Assembly (NCBI GenBank): GCA_965263105.1
Contig: CBDHGL010000003.1
Location: 4,092,001-4,156,000 of the forward strand
From: JBCCTX01 sp965263105
GTDB taxonomy: Bacteria > Bacteroidota > Bacteroidia > J057
Direction: 5' to 3'
DNA length: 64,000 bases
A program made the position numbers and the translations under genes. The notes beneath the pieces were generated by a model. The model was not told the DNA's origin. It made no database searches and saw only the letters and a list, made by a program, of their open reading frames with translations. This document shows positions 8,291-18,161 of the stretch, piece by piece (the stretch's first letter is position 1; every line of letters begins with the position of its first letter).

Positions 8291-9678
8291 TGGGCAGCAC
8301 CCAATTCTTCAACTAACTCCTTCAAGCGCTCCCGCTGCAGCTCCACTCGCTCCTGCAGGGTCTCTTCAGCAATTCGATTTTGCGTTTCGCGGGGATCGTC
8401 GATCAGGTTGTAGTATTCTTCATGAGGAGGTTCCTGTTCGGGATACACAAAATATTTCTCGGAGAGACTCACTACCCCTTCAGATTTGGGAATTCTAGGA
8501 TGCTCAAATAGATGCTCGAAAAGGAAGTCTTTCCGCCAATCAGTCGAAGTGTCTCGCATGAGCGGGCTGAGATCTCTTCCCTGGATAGTTGCAGGGATTG
8601 GAATCTGAGCCATCTGCAGGAAGGTAGGAGCCAGGTCTATGTTCAAGGCGATTTCCTCCCGTTTTTGACCCCGAAGTTCCTGGGGGAGGGAGGGATCGTA
8701 AATAAGGAGTGGCACGTGAATAGAATTATCATAAGCATACCACTTTCCTGCCAGCCCCCTTTCTCCGAGGAAGAAGCCATTGTCCCCCATGAGAACAATG
8801 ACAGTGTTTTCCGCCTGACCAGTTTCGGCAAGTTTTTGGCGAATTTTTCCCAATACGACATCTACGCCATAGATAAGTCTATAATATCCCTTAATGGAAT
8901 GTTGGTAGAGGCTATCATTGGCGAAGCGCATGTGCCAGCGCCTTCTCGATTCATTGTTTTCTTTGAAAAAGCCGGGGAAGGCTTCAAAAATGCTGTCGGA
9001 GCCCCGAAAGGCCGGGGGCATTACCTGATCGGCAAAGAGTTCTTGATAGGCCGAGTCATAGAGAAATTGTCGGGGATCTGTATCCTGAACGTGGGGAGCT
9101 TTGAAACTGATGGATAGGCAAAAATTTTGATCCTCAGGTACTTGATCCAGGTATTCCAGGGATTGTTCCCCCAAGATTTCAGTGAGGTGTTTGTAATTAC
9201 CTTCCTCATCGGTCTGCTCGTATTTGGGCTGACCGGGAATGCCCTTCCAGTAATCAAAAGTGGTATCGGGCAAGTTCCTTCCAACCCCAAATTTACCGAT
9301 AAAACCCAGGTGATAGCCTGCCTGTTTCATCAGTTCCGGGTAGCAGTGAGCCCATTGTTCTTGGGTGAAGTCCGTGGCGAAACCATGGATGCCATGTTTG
9401 CGGGCATATTGGCCACTAAGCAGGCTGGCCCGACTTACGGCACAAATGGGCGTGGTGACATAAGCGTGCTGGAACATAACGCCTTCTTGAGCTAGCTTAT
9501 CCATCTCAGGCGTTTGGATGAGGGGGTTTCCCGCAGCGCCTAGGGCATCCCAGCGTTGGTCATCTGTGAGAAGGAAAATAATATTCGAGGGGCGGGGGGG
9601 GAGGGGGGAGGGAAGAGGAGAACAGCTGGATAGAAAAAGATAAATTCCTAATGCCAATAGCCAGAAGTAGCGAGTCAT
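8287..9678 (-). CDS. Sulfatase, lipoprotein
   Basis: The protein has 463 residues. A lipoprotein signal ends LSSC (C19). The alkaline-phosphatase-fold sulfatase core starts NIIFLLTDDQRWDALG, with metal-binding D39 and D40. The formylglycine site is C79 in PICAVSRASLLSG, so the usual Pro of CxPSR is Val. MGDNGFFLGERGLAGKW supplies further metal and sulfate ligands. It should hydrolyse a sulfate ester, possibly on an algal or host polysaccharide, and needs the anaerobic or aerobic formylglycine-generating enzyme encoded elsewhere. It is a single gene, convergent with the S41 peptidase and divergent from metY. The CAVSR variant occurs in other sulfatases of this type, so activity is still likely. 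Confidence 0.88.
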   Translation of the reverse strand: MTRYFWLLALGIYLFLSSCSPLPSPLPPRPSNIIFLLTDDQRWDALGAAGNPLIQTPEMDKLAQEGVMFQHAYVTTPICAVSRASLLSGQYARKHGIHGFATDFTQEQWAHCYPELMKQAGYHLGFIGKFGVGRNLPDTTFDYWKGIPGQPKYEQTDEEGNYKHLTEILGEQSLEYLDQVPEDQNFCLSISFKAPHVQDTDPRQFLYDSAYQELFADQVMPPAFRGSDSIFEAFPGFFKENNESRRRWHMRFANDSLYQHSIKGYYRLIYGVDVVLGKIRQKLAETGQAENTVIVLMGDNGFFLGERGLAGKWYAYDNSIHVPLLIYDPSLPQELRGQKREEIALNIDLAPTFLQMAQIPIPATIQGRDLSPLMRDTSTDWRKDFLFEHLFEHPRIPKSEGVVSLSEKYFVYPEQEPPHEEYYNLIDDPRETQNRIAEETLQERVELQRERLKELVEELGAAH

Positions 9679-9813
9679 TTTGTGAAGGGTTAAATGCTTG
9701 GGGTATTTAAGATACTCACAATTTTCGAAATAAATGAACCTATGGTATGGACCTGGTAATTTTATTTCTTATCCATGACAGTTTCCCGACTTTTTCAAGC
9801 TCCTTTTTTTCTC

Positions 9814-9821
9814 TACTTTTG
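9814..9821 (+). promoter_or_regulatory. Bacteroidota -7 element of metY
   Basis: TACTTTTG matches the TAnnTTTG -7 consensus exactly and lies 8 bp before the ATG at 9829, implying a very short 5' leader. No clear -33 TTG is visible. It supports 9829 rather than 9775 as the start of metY. Confidence 0.45.
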
Positions 9822-9828
9822 GATACCT

Positions 9829-11124
9829 ATGAGTGAGAACAGAAAATTCGGGTTTGAAACCCGCATGTTGCATGCCGGTCATATACCCGATGCCGTTACC
9901 GGAGCCAGAGCGGTACCCATTTATCAGACTACTTCCTATGTATTTGACGATGTGGACTTTGCCGCACAATTGTTCCAGCTGAAGCAGTATGGGAATATCT
10001 ATTCCCGGATCAATAACCCCACCAATGCGGTGTTCGAAGAGCGTTTGGCTTCTTTAGAAGGGGGGACCGGGACTGTGAGTACAGCAAGTGGGATGGCTGC
10101 TCAGTACGTGGCCTTGACCACTCTACTGGAACCCGGAGATGAAATTGTGGCTTCGAGCCATCTGTATGGGGGGACTCATACCCAATTTTCACATACGTTT
10201 AAGAAGCTCAATATCCAGGTACATTTTGTAGATCCTACCCGTTTGGAGAATTGGGAGGAGGCCATTACGCCTAAAACACGTGTCTTGTATGGAGAGACTA
10301 TCGGCAATCCCAAGGGGAGTATCCTGGATATAGAAAACCTGGCAAATCTAGCTCACAGCAGGGGAATCCCTCTGGTTGTTGACAATACCATGGCTTCTCC
10401 CTATGTATGCAGGCCAATAGACTACGGGGCAGATATCGTACTTCATTCAGCCACCAAATTTATTGGAGGACACGGCAACTCCATTGGTGGGGCGATTGTA
10501 GAAGCAGGGAATTTTGACTATAGCCAGTTCCCAACCATTGCCGATCCTTCTCCAGCTTATCACAACTTGGCTTTTTACACGACATTCGGCCATATGGCTT
10601 TCTTGATGAAGGCTCGGGCAGAGACCTTGAGGGATACAGGAGCCTGTCTGTCTCCGTTCAATGCTTTTATGCTTATACAAGGCTTAGAGACCCTCTCCCT
10701 GCGCATGGACCGGCACCTGGAAAACGCTGCAGCTGTTGCTGGCTACCTATCCGAACACCCCCAGGTGAGTTGGGTAAATTATGCGGGACTCTCTGACAGT
10801 CCTTATTATGATATGGCCCAGAAATATACGCCTAAGGGACCCGGTGCCGTATTTTCCTTTGGCCTAAAGGCCCAGGGAGAGGATGTGAGAATGACGGGAA
10901 AAACCTTCATTGAATCCTTGAATTTATTTTCTCACCTGGCCAATATCGGGGATGCCAGAAGTCTGGTTATTCACCCGGCCTCTACCACGCATAGCCAACT
11001 CTCCGAAGAGGAACTCAAACAAGGAGGGGTAGCACCGGAAATGATACGTTTATCTGTTGGATTAGAAACTTTAGATGATTTATTATGGGACTTGGAACAA
11101 GCCTTTCATGCGATATCTCGATGA
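9829..11124 (+). CDS. metY: O-acetylhomoserine aminocarboxypropyltransferase/cysteine synthase
   Basis: The PLP-dependent Cys/Met-metabolism enzyme has 431 residues from ATG 9829 (MSENRKFGFETRMLHAG). Residues upstream of this ATG, reachable from 9775, are not family-like and cover the promoter. The PLP lysine is K210 in VLHSATKFIGGHG. YSRINNPT and TTSYVFDD are phosphate- and substrate-site motifs. It makes homocysteine from O-acetylhomoserine and sulfide, giving direct sulfhydrylation in methionine synthesis. Its stop overlaps the next gene's start (ATGA), so it is coupled to a CoA-binding protein. Confidence 0.9.
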   Translation: MSENRKFGFETRMLHAGHIPDAVTGARAVPIYQTTSYVFDDVDFAAQLFQLKQYGNIYSRINNPTNAVFEERLASLEGGTGTVSTASGMAAQYVALTTLLEPGDEIVASSHLYGGTHTQFSHTFKKLNIQVHFVDPTRLENWEEAITPKTRVLYGETIGNPKGSILDIENLANLAHSRGIPLVVDNTMASPYVCRPIDYGADIVLHSATKFIGGHGNSIGGAIVEAGNFDYSQFPTIADPSPAYHNLAFYTTFGHMAFLMKARAETLRDTGACLSPFNAFMLIQGLETLSLRMDRHLENAAAVAGYLSEHPQVSWVNYAGLSDSPYYDMAQKYTPKGPGAVFSFGLKAQGEDVRMTGKTFIESLNLFSHLANIGDARSLVIHPASTTHSQLSEEELKQGGVAPEMIRLSVGLETLDDLLWDLEQAFHAISR

Positions 11125-11624
11125 ATACGGTCCTCAATGAAGAGGAACGTCGACTGTATCAGCACCCCCAGCAAATCCGTCAATTATTGACGGAGAGTAA
11201 GACGATTGCCATGGTGGGACTTTCGGATAAGCCTCATCGGCCTAGTCATTTTGTGGCCACCTATCTTCAAATGGAGGGCTACAAAATTATTCCAGTTAAT
11301 CCTCGTATTACTGAGACTTTGGGAGAAAAAGCCTATCCCGACTTGAAAAGTGTCCCCGAACCCATTGATATAGTAGATATTTTCCGTCATCCAGCAGAGT
11401 GTGATGCCCTGGTGGAGGATGCGATTGAGATTGGAGCAAAGGCGGTATGGATGCAATTGTCCATTGTCAATCGCAAGGCAGCAAAGCGTGCCCTGGATAA
11501 TGGGTTAAAAGTCATCATGGACAAGTGCGTCAAGATGGAGCATGGCCGCTACAACGGCAGTCTGCACTGGGTAGGGATGAATACCGAGATTATTTCTGCC
11601 AAGAAAGTGAGCAGGTTTATTTAA
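11121..11624 (+). CDS. CoA-binding domain protein (YccU-like)
   Basis: The protein has 167 residues from ATG 11121, which overlaps the metY stop by 4 bp; the frame is open to 11085 but that ORF lies inside metY. It is a single Rossmann-type CoA-binding domain (CoA_binding_2). TIAMVGLSDKPHRPSHFVATYLQ is the nucleotide loop, followed by GYKIIPVNPR and later KAVWMQLSIVN and KVIMDKCVKMEH. Relatives bind CoA, but their role is unclear. The tight coupling to metY suggests a link to acetyl-CoA-dependent homoserine activation or sulfur metabolism (inference). Confidence 0.85.
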   Translation: MNTVLNEEERRLYQHPQQIRQLLTESKTIAMVGLSDKPHRPSHFVATYLQMEGYKIIPVNPRITETLGEKAYPDLKSVPEPIDIVDIFRHPAECDALVEDAIEIGAKAVWMQLSIVNRKAAKRALDNGLKVIMDKCVKMEHGRYNGSLHWVGMNTEIISAKKVSRFI

Positions 11625-11933
11625 CGGTTGGATTAAATAGAACTGGGTACCTTTATTTTTCCCCACCCCCTCAATAAAAATTGGGATTAGGTGAGTACAA
11701 AATCCTGTAAACTTCCTTTTTCTTTAAGAGCTGGTCTATCCTAGGTCTTTCCCAAAAGACATTGTTTAGTAAATATGCATAAATATTAAACACATTTATG
11801 CAATTCTTTTATATAAATAGCTGTATAGTAAAACTATATGGGATTTCTTTAGTTGAACTTTCTGTATGTAAATGTTAAACAAAAATTTTGAGACAGAACA
11901 TCTGTTGATGTTGAACAATTTAATTTGCCGATT
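11625..11933. other. AT-rich intergenic region before the fasciclin gene
   Basis: No coding potential is seen. GTCTTT and AAAGAC near 11744-11760 could form a small hairpin with no T-tail. A TAATTTG at 11921-11927 resembles a -7 element one base short. Otherwise nothing recognisable. Confidence 0.4.
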
Positions 11934-14375
11934 ATGAAACGAATACTTTTCCTCTTTTTCACAGTGTGTATGTTCCAACTAGGAAAATCCCAAACAGTAG
12001 TGGACATAATAGTTAACAGTGAAGCCCATGATACCCTAGAAGTTGCTGTAGTACAAGCGGGCTTAGCGGATGATCTTGCTGATACAACAGCAACATTTAC
12101 CGTTTTTGCTCCTACTGATGCAGCTTTTGCAGTCTTGCCCGCTGGCTTATTGGATACATTGTTGGCAGACCCCACTGGAGATCTCGCCGATATTTTGTTG
12201 TATCATGTTTTAGGATCTGAGGTTCCCTCCGATTCTCTTTCTAATGGACAAGTGGCTACAACCCTAGAGGGGTCAGATATAACTGTTAGCATCGATAGTA
12301 ACGGTGTATTTATAAATACTGCACAGGTAACAATGGCTGATATTCCTGCAACTAATGGAATAGTACATGTGATTAATGCGGTGCTAACACCTCCTGCCGA
12401 TCCGACAGATCCGATAGATTCTACAGTAGTAGACATCATCGTTAACAGCGCCGTTCATGAAACCTTAGAAGCTGCGGTTATTGCAGCAGACTTAGTAGAA
12501 ACCCTGAGTGGAGTAGGACCTTTTACCGTCTTTGCCCCTACCGATTCCGCCTTTGCTGCCTTGCCAGAAGGTCTTTTAGACACCTTATTGGCAGATCCTA
12601 GTGGAGACCTTACAGACATTTTGTTATATCACGTACTGGGTGCTGTTATCCCTTCTGATTCCCTTTCTGACGGTCAAGTGGTGACCACCTTGGGAGGTTC
12701 TGATGTAACGGTTACAATCGATAGCAATGGTGTTTTCATCAACGATGCTAAAGTAATTTTGACCGACCTAGTAGCAGACAATGGCATTGTGCACGTAATT
12801 GATGCCGTACTCGTTCCTCCTGCTGATACGATGGATGTTATGGATTCGACGGTAGTAGATATCATTGTAGGTAGCGCAGTTCACGAAACCCTAGAAGCAG
12901 CCGTAATCGCGGCAGACTTAGCAGGTACTTTGAGTGGGGCGGGGCCCTTTACTGTCTTTGCTCCGACTGATTCCGCCTTTGCGGCCTTACCAGAAGGCCT
13001 CTTGGATACCTTGCTGGCAGATCCTAGTGGAGACCTTACAGACATTTTGTTATATCACGTACTAGGTACTGAGGTTCCTTCCAATTCCTTATCTAACGGG
13101 CAAGTGGTAACTACTTTGGGAGGTTCTGATGTAACGGTTACAATCGATAGCAATGGTGTTTTCATCAACGATGCTAAAGTAATTTTGACCGACCTAGTAG
13201 CAGACAATGGCATTGTGCACGTAATTGATGCCGTACTCGTTCCTCCTGCTGATACGATGGATGTTATGGATTCGACGGTAGTAGACATCATTGTAGGTAG
13301 CGCAGTTCACGAAACCCTAGAAGCAGCCGTAATCGCGGCAGACTTAGCAGGTACTTTGAGTGGGGCGGGGCCCTTTACTGTCTTTGCTCCGACTGATTCC
13401 GCCTTTGCGGCCTTACCAGAAGGCCTCTTGGATACCTTGCTGGCAGATCCTAGTGGAGACCTTACAGACATTTTGTTGTATCACGTACTGGGTGCTGAGG
13501 TTCCTTCCAATTCCTTATCTAACGGGCAAGTGGTAACTACTTTGGGAGGTTCTGATGTAACCGTTACAATCGATAGCAATGGTGTTTTCATCAACGATGC
13601 TAAAGTAATTTTGACAGACTTGGTAGCAGACAACGGAATTGTACATGTAATTGACGCTGTCCTTGTTCCTCCTACCGATACGATGGTTGTGGTTGATTCT
13701 TCTGTAGTGGATATTATCGTGGGAAGTGCTGTACATGAGACCTTGGAAGCGGCTGTTATTGCTGCTGGCCTGGTAGATGCTTTGAGTGTTGAAGGTAACT
13801 TTACGGTCTTTGCCCCTACAGATTCGGCTTTTGCCGCCTTGCCAGAAGGCTTACTTGATACCCTATTGGCGGATCCTGCCGGTGATTTGACCAATATTCT
13901 TTTGTATCATGTCTTAGGAGCTAGGGTGCCTTCTGATTCTCTTTCCGATGGACAGACAGCTACCACCCTTCAAGGTACAGATATTACTGTTACAATCGAT
14001 AGCAATGGTGTATTTATCAATGAGGCAATGGTCATTATTACAGACATAGAGGCAGACAATGGAATTGTACATGTCATCGATGCAGTGTTAGTTCCTGCTA
14101 CGAGTGTAAACACAAAAACGGAGATAGCGAGTGCGGTGGGTATCGAAGTTTTTCCTAATCCTACTTCTGGTTTCCTTCAAGTTCGCTTTCCACAAAGTAT
14201 GTCCAGGGAGAAACAAATCCAGGTAGTCTCTCTGGAAGGAAGAATACTAGGAAGATGGGCTACACAAGCTAATGAAGAAACCTTGTCCTTAGAGGGGATA
14301 AGTGCAGGTACCTATCTTTTGCTAATTGAGAGTAATGAGGGAACGAGGTATTACCAGCGTATCCTTTTGAGATAG
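11934..14375 (+). CDS. Secreted five-domain fasciclin (FAS1) repeat protein with T9SS sorting domain
   Basis: The protein has 813 residues from ATG 11934 (MKRILFLFF), preferred over 11925. A signal peptide ends near GKSQ. Five FAS1 domains follow, each starting VVDIIV[NG]S and carrying FTVFAPTD.AFA and LLYHVLG. At DNA level the unit is 426 bp (142 codons), with the first copy 3 bp longer. The last ~80 residues (VEVFPNPTSGFLQV-like start, ending YYQRILLR) form a Por-type C-terminal sorting domain. The protein should therefore cross the outer membrane through the type IX system and be surface-attached or released as an adhesin. Repeats are Asp-rich. Copies 3 and 4 are nearly identical in DNA, indicating recent duplication or gene conversion. 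Confidence 0.93.
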   Translation: MKRILFLFFTVCMFQLGKSQTVVDIIVNSEAHDTLEVAVVQAGLADDLADTTATFTVFAPTDAAFAVLPAGLLDTLLADPTGDLADILLYHVLGSEVPSDSLSNGQVATTLEGSDITVSIDSNGVFINTAQVTMADIPATNGIVHVINAVLTPPADPTDPIDSTVVDIIVNSAVHETLEAAVIAADLVETLSGVGPFTVFAPTDSAFAALPEGLLDTLLADPSGDLTDILLYHVLGAVIPSDSLSDGQVVTTLGGSDVTVTIDSNGVFINDAKVILTDLVADNGIVHVIDAVLVPPADTMDVMDSTVVDIIVGSAVHETLEAAVIAADLAGTLSGAGPFTVFAPTDSAFAALPEGLLDTLLADPSGDLTDILLYHVLGTEVPSNSLSNGQVVTTLGGSDVTVTIDSNGVFINDAKVILTDLVADNGIVHVIDAVLVPPADTMDVMDSTVVDIIVGSAVHETLEAAVIAADLAGTLSGAGPFTVFAPTDSAFAALPEGLLDTLLADPSGDLTDILLYHVLGAEVPSNSLSNGQVVTTLGGSDVTVTIDSNGVFINDAKVILTDLVADNGIVHVIDAVLVPPTDTMVVVDSSVVDIIVGSAVHETLEAAVIAAGLVDALSVEGNFTVFAPTDSAFAALPEGLLDTLLADPAGDLTNILLYHVLGARVPSDSLSDGQTATTLQGTDITVTIDSNGVFINEAMVIITDIEADNGIVHVIDAVLVPATSVNTKTEIASAVGIEVFPNPTSGFLQVRFPQSMSREKQIQVVSLEGRILGRWATQANEETLSLEGISAGTYLLLIESNEGTRYYQRILLR
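12426..13703 (+). repeat. 426-bp tandem repeat units within the fasciclin gene
   Basis: The landmark GTAGT[AG]GA recurs at 11997, 12426, 12852, 13278 and 13704, giving steps of 429, 426, 426 and 426 bp. Units 3 and 4 are near-identical over their first half. The second half of unit 2 matches that of unit 3 almost exactly, a mosaic expected from recombination between units. Confidence 0.9.
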
Positions 14376-14419
14376 AATTTCCTAGTTCAATTTTGAGCGT
14401 CTACATACGTTTATGATTG

Positions 14420-14456
14420 ATCCCCAATCTCTCGATTACTGAGGTTGGGGATTTTT
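14420..14456 (+). terminator. Rho-independent terminator of the fasciclin gene
   Basis: ATCCCCAA (14420-14427) pairs with TTGGGGAT (14445-14452), extended by CTC/GAG inside, and is followed by TTTTTG. It lies 45 bp past the fasciclin stop and has a T-tract on the plus strand only. Confidence 0.75.
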
Positions 14457-14477
14457 GAATTTAAGCCTGAGCTGGAA

Positions 14478-17134
14478 TTACTCGTATTTCAAGGCCCTCA
14501 CCGGATCAGAGTGAGCAACTTTCAAAGTTTTGTAGCTAACGGTAATCATGGCGATTACCAGGACGACCAAACCAGCGATAAGGAAAACTGGCAGGCCAAT
14601 CTGTATCCTGGAAGAGAAGTTATCCAGCCAGTTGTTCATGATGAAATAAGCGGCAGGTAAGGCAATCAAATTGCCCAGGAGGACCAATAGGATAAACTCT
14701 TTGGATAGGAGAAACACAATATTCTTTTCATTTGCCCCCAATACCTTCCTTATACCAATCTCTTTGGTACGCTTCAAGGCACTGAAAGAGGAAAGTCCAA
14801 AGAGCCCCAGGCAAGCCACAAATATGGCAAAGGCAGCAAAGAGGGTAAACACCCGGCTAAACTTCTGCTCATTGTTGTATTGGCGATTGTAAAAGTCATC
14901 CAGGAAGAAATAGTCGAAGGGGTTTCCAGGGAAAAAGCTGGAATATTTACCTTCCACTTCCTCAAATGCTGTCTGGTAGTCCGCGTCGTTGAGTTTTACC
15001 GTAAAGTAACTGGCCCACTGGGTCACCAAGGGAAAAACGATAGGGGAAACCTCATCTTTTACAGACATTTGGCGGTAGTTATCCACTACCCCTATGATGG
15101 TTTTGGGACCTCCCCGAAAGGTTAATTGTTGATTTACTGCTGCTTCGGCTGATTCAAATCCCAAAAACTTGGCTAAAGCCTCATTGATAATCAGGGATTC
15201 ATTATCCGTGGAGAAACTGGGGTCGTAGTTCCTCCCGGCAATGATATCAATATCATAGGTGGGGAAATAGGTGTAATCTACTCCTACGATATAACTAACC
15301 TTCCGTTTATCGTCGCCGTCTTCGTGTCTTTTTATCCCATTGGTCCAAAAAATCTCATCCCCAGGTACATTAGAACTAGCAGCTACTTCATTGAGTAAGG
15401 TATTTCTGAGTAGCTCACTCTTGAAGGCTTTAAGCGTAGACTCCATAAGAGAATCTACCTCAAATACTTCAGGCCCTTTAACGACGAGTGTTTCGGTCAT
15501 ATCGAAGCCTAGGTCCAGGTTCCTCATATGTGAAAGTTGCTGGTACACAATGATAGTTCCAGCGATTAGGGCTATGGAAGCGGCAAACTGGAAGATGACT
15601 AGGCCTCTTCTCAATTGGTTGCCAAATTTCCCTGTAGACTTATTTCCTTTTAGTACGGATACTGGACGGAATCCTGACAATACAAAGGCGGGATACAGTC
15701 CAGAAATCACGGCACCAAAGATGAAAATACCGATAAAAAATAGCCAGAATAGAGGATCTCCTAAGAAGGTCAGGCTCAAGGAAGAATCAGTCAGCTGATT
15801 AAAATACCGGATACCCACTACTACGATTAGCAAAGCCAAGATCACGGAAAAAAAGTTAAGTAAAAAGGACTCAGATAAAAACTGGGCGATGAGCTGTTTA
15901 CGATGGGCTCCCATGGTCTTGCGCACGCCTACTTCCTTGGCTCGCTCTATGGATCGGGCGGTAGACAGGTTTACATAGTTAATCCAGGCGATGAGAAGGA
16001 TGGAAAAGGCGATAATAGTGAGAAAAAACACGGCCTGGCCATCCCCCTGTTCTTCTGGTTCGGACTCCTGAAGGAGATTCGAGTAGAGGTGTATATCTGA
16101 GATGGGCTGAAGGGGAAATTCAGCCCGGAAATTATATTTTTCGAAGTCTTCTCCCCGCTCATCATAAAGTACTTCAGCAAAGCGAGCGTCAAAATCTTCG
16201 ATATCTGTATGGGGTTCCAGTAATACATAGGAATTGAAATCATACCAACCCCAGGCCGTTTCAGAGCTGGCTTCTCCCTCGTCATTGCGAGTTCTGTTAT
16301 TCAATGTTTCATAAGAAACTAGGATGTCAAACTTGAGGTGGGAATTGTCCGGAACGTCCTGGGCTATGGCTGTAACTGCCATGGAGTGTTCTCCATCCAT
16401 TCGAATCATTTTCCCAATGGGATCTTCATCACCAAAATACTTTCTGGCTATAGTTTCTGTAATAACCACCGTATTGGGTTCTGTTAAGGCCGTCTCCACA
16501 TCTCCTTTGACTAAGGGAAAGCTAAATATTTTGAGGAAACTAGGATCAACTATATGCACCCGATCTTCTCGAAAACGCTGGTCTTCAAAGGTAACTATAT
16601 TGGAGGTAGGGAAGGCCCGTGCAAATTCTTTGACCTCCGGCATTTTTTCCTTCATAAAAGGACCCACCCGCGGTACAGCAGCTGCACAATCAATGTTGAG
16701 TTCACCCCCTCGATATACTTTGTAGCGAATGCGATATAGCTCGTCAAAATTTTCATGGAAGCTATCGTAGCTCCGTTCATAGGAGACGTATTGTAGGATG
16801 AATATACAGGCGGCAATTCCCAGGGCGAGGCCCAGAATATTCAAAGCGGAATAGACCTTGTTTTTGGCAATATTTCTAAGGGTTATTTTGAGATAATTTT
16901 CATACATGGCGATGGGGTTGTTAGTGGATTGTTTGCGTTGAGATTTTAAGTCTAAATTCCTGAGCGAAAGGAAGGCATCTCGATTGTAAAGGAGGGATGC
17001 CTTTAGCCTACTTTTTTCTTTAAGGTTATCTTGAAACACTTCCCTAAAGTCTCCTTCGAATTAAACCTTTCTTCCCCATAAATAAAGCGGAGCAGGTAGG
17101 TTCCGATTTTTGGAGGTTCCTGGGGTGTTTGCAT
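14478..17134 (-). CDS. FtsX/MacB-type ABC permease with N-terminal prefix domain; frameshift near the start
   Basis: The main frame (14478-17039) encodes 853 residues with two MacB periplasmic core/FtsX modules. FtsX signatures are REVGVRKTMGAHR-like (REVGVRKTMGA region mid-protein) and KEIGIRKVLGA near the C-terminus; there are about eight membrane segments. Ahead of it lies EGDFREVFQDNLKEK, which continues a permease prefix domain of the type linked to PadR regulators. Its beginning, MQTPQEPPKIGTYLLRFIYG, is in another frame starting at ATG 17134, 20 bp after the PadR stop. One missing base near 17055-17066 (AATTCG) separates them. If real, only the prefix domain is affected and a GTG at 17039 could still start the permease. 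No ATPase is adjacent. Confidence 0.8.
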
Positions 17135-17153
17135 AGAAGGGAGTTAGGCGGAT

Positions 17154-17486
17154 TTAGATACCTGAGATGGACAGTCGAGGAATTTTTTTCCAGAGTTGGG
17201 ATTTCATTTCTTTTGAAGCCCTTAGGGCCTCAAAACCAGCATTGGTCACGTGGAAGAAGCGCTTTTTCTTTCCGCCGCGTTTAGGAGTTGCTCCCCCAAA
17301 TTCTGAGGAAAGGAAGCCCTTCTTTTCCAATCTATATAAGGAGGAATGAACTGCACTGATATTGATTTTTCGGTTGGAAACAGCTTCAGCCTCCTTTTTT
17401 ACCCCTACTGCATACGCTTCTTTTCCCAGGGCTGCAACCGTTAGCAAAATAAGCTCCTCAAACTCTCCAAGGTAGGTTCCTTTCAT
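17154..17486 (-). CDS. PadR-family transcriptional regulator
   Basis: A 110-residue winged-helix protein starting at ATG 17486 (MKGTYLGEFEELILLTVAAL). The PadR pattern includes ISAVHSSLYRLEKKGFLSSEFG as the recognition region and GGKKKRFFHVTNAGFEAL as the wing and following helix. It ends 20 bp before the prefix-domain start of the permease gene, so the two form an operon. Such PadR proteins normally repress the adjacent permease genes in response to a small molecule; the ligand is unknown here. Confidence 0.88.
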   Translation of the reverse strand: MKGTYLGEFEELILLTVAALGKEAYAVGVKKEAEAVSNRKINISAVHSSLYRLEKKGFLSSEFGGATPKRGGKKKRFFHVTNAGFEALRASKEMKSQLWKKIPRLSISGI

Positions 17487-18161
17487 AGGTTATTTGATTT
17501 TCATCATAAATGTAAATAAAATAAATTAGAGTTCTAGGTGCAGAGTTCAATAGATTAAAGGAAACTCCTAGATGGCGGATAATCGGGATTAAATTTGGAG
17601 GACTAATTGAGGGAATAGACCTATTTGAAGCATCGATTTTTACCGCCTGTAATCAGGCTAAATTTCTTCCTATAAAGAGTTAGTCGATATTTGTTTATTT
17701 TTGAATATCAAAAAAAGGGCCCGTAAGCACGTGTGATAAGTGAGTTATGCTAGGGCCCCACTTCCTGCCGGAAGCCCTTAAAGGTATGTACATATTTCAA
17801 AATATGAAAGGAATTTACTAAAAAACTATTCGCGAAGTAAATTAAGGATGCCAGAATAGTCATTTCGCATAGGGTATTTTGTTTATGCGGACTATTCGCC
17901 ACACAATAAATGCGCTAAAAGCACAATTTATGTCATTTGCATAGAAAAAATTACATATAGAATGTAATCGGATAATTTATTGTTTTGGAAATAAAATACT
18001 ATTTTTGGGATTTTAGTTTATATTCATGGTGTGATAAGTGAGTTATGCGGTCGATATTTTCTGATGCCGCCTGAAGCGGGGAAAATGAGTGCGCCATCAA
18101 TGCTCAAACTTCTTAAATAGAACCGCAGTCCCACATGAGGTCGATAAAGTTAAACTAATCA
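17487..18161. other. Gene-free region with a 20-bp direct repeat
   Basis: No convincing ORF is seen in 675 bp. GTGTGATAAGTGAGTTATGC occurs exactly at 17731-17750 and 18029-18048, 298 bp apart. The first copy is enclosed by GGGCCC (17717-17722) and GGGCCC (17753-17758) and followed by a CTTCC-TGCC-GGAAG hairpin. GTCGATATTT also recurs. CGCATA/TATGCG near 17866-17888 could pair. The stretch looks like remnants of a repeat or mobile element, not identified. Confidence 0.45.
17731..18048. repeat. 20-bp direct repeat pair spaced 298 bp
   Basis: Two exact copies of GTGTGATAAGTGAGTTATGC lie in the same orientation. Flanking sequence differs. The segment between encodes nothing recognisable. Confidence 0.6.

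Noticed and set aside
13481..13894. Long antisense frames across the fasciclin gene
   Set aside because: They recur with the 426-bp unit and mirror the repeat composition; the plus-strand gene explains the region.
17731..18048. Integron attC-like interpretation of the GTTATGC-containing direct repeats
   Set aside because: No matching RYYYAAC partner at the right distance and no cassette gene between; kept only as a direct repeat.
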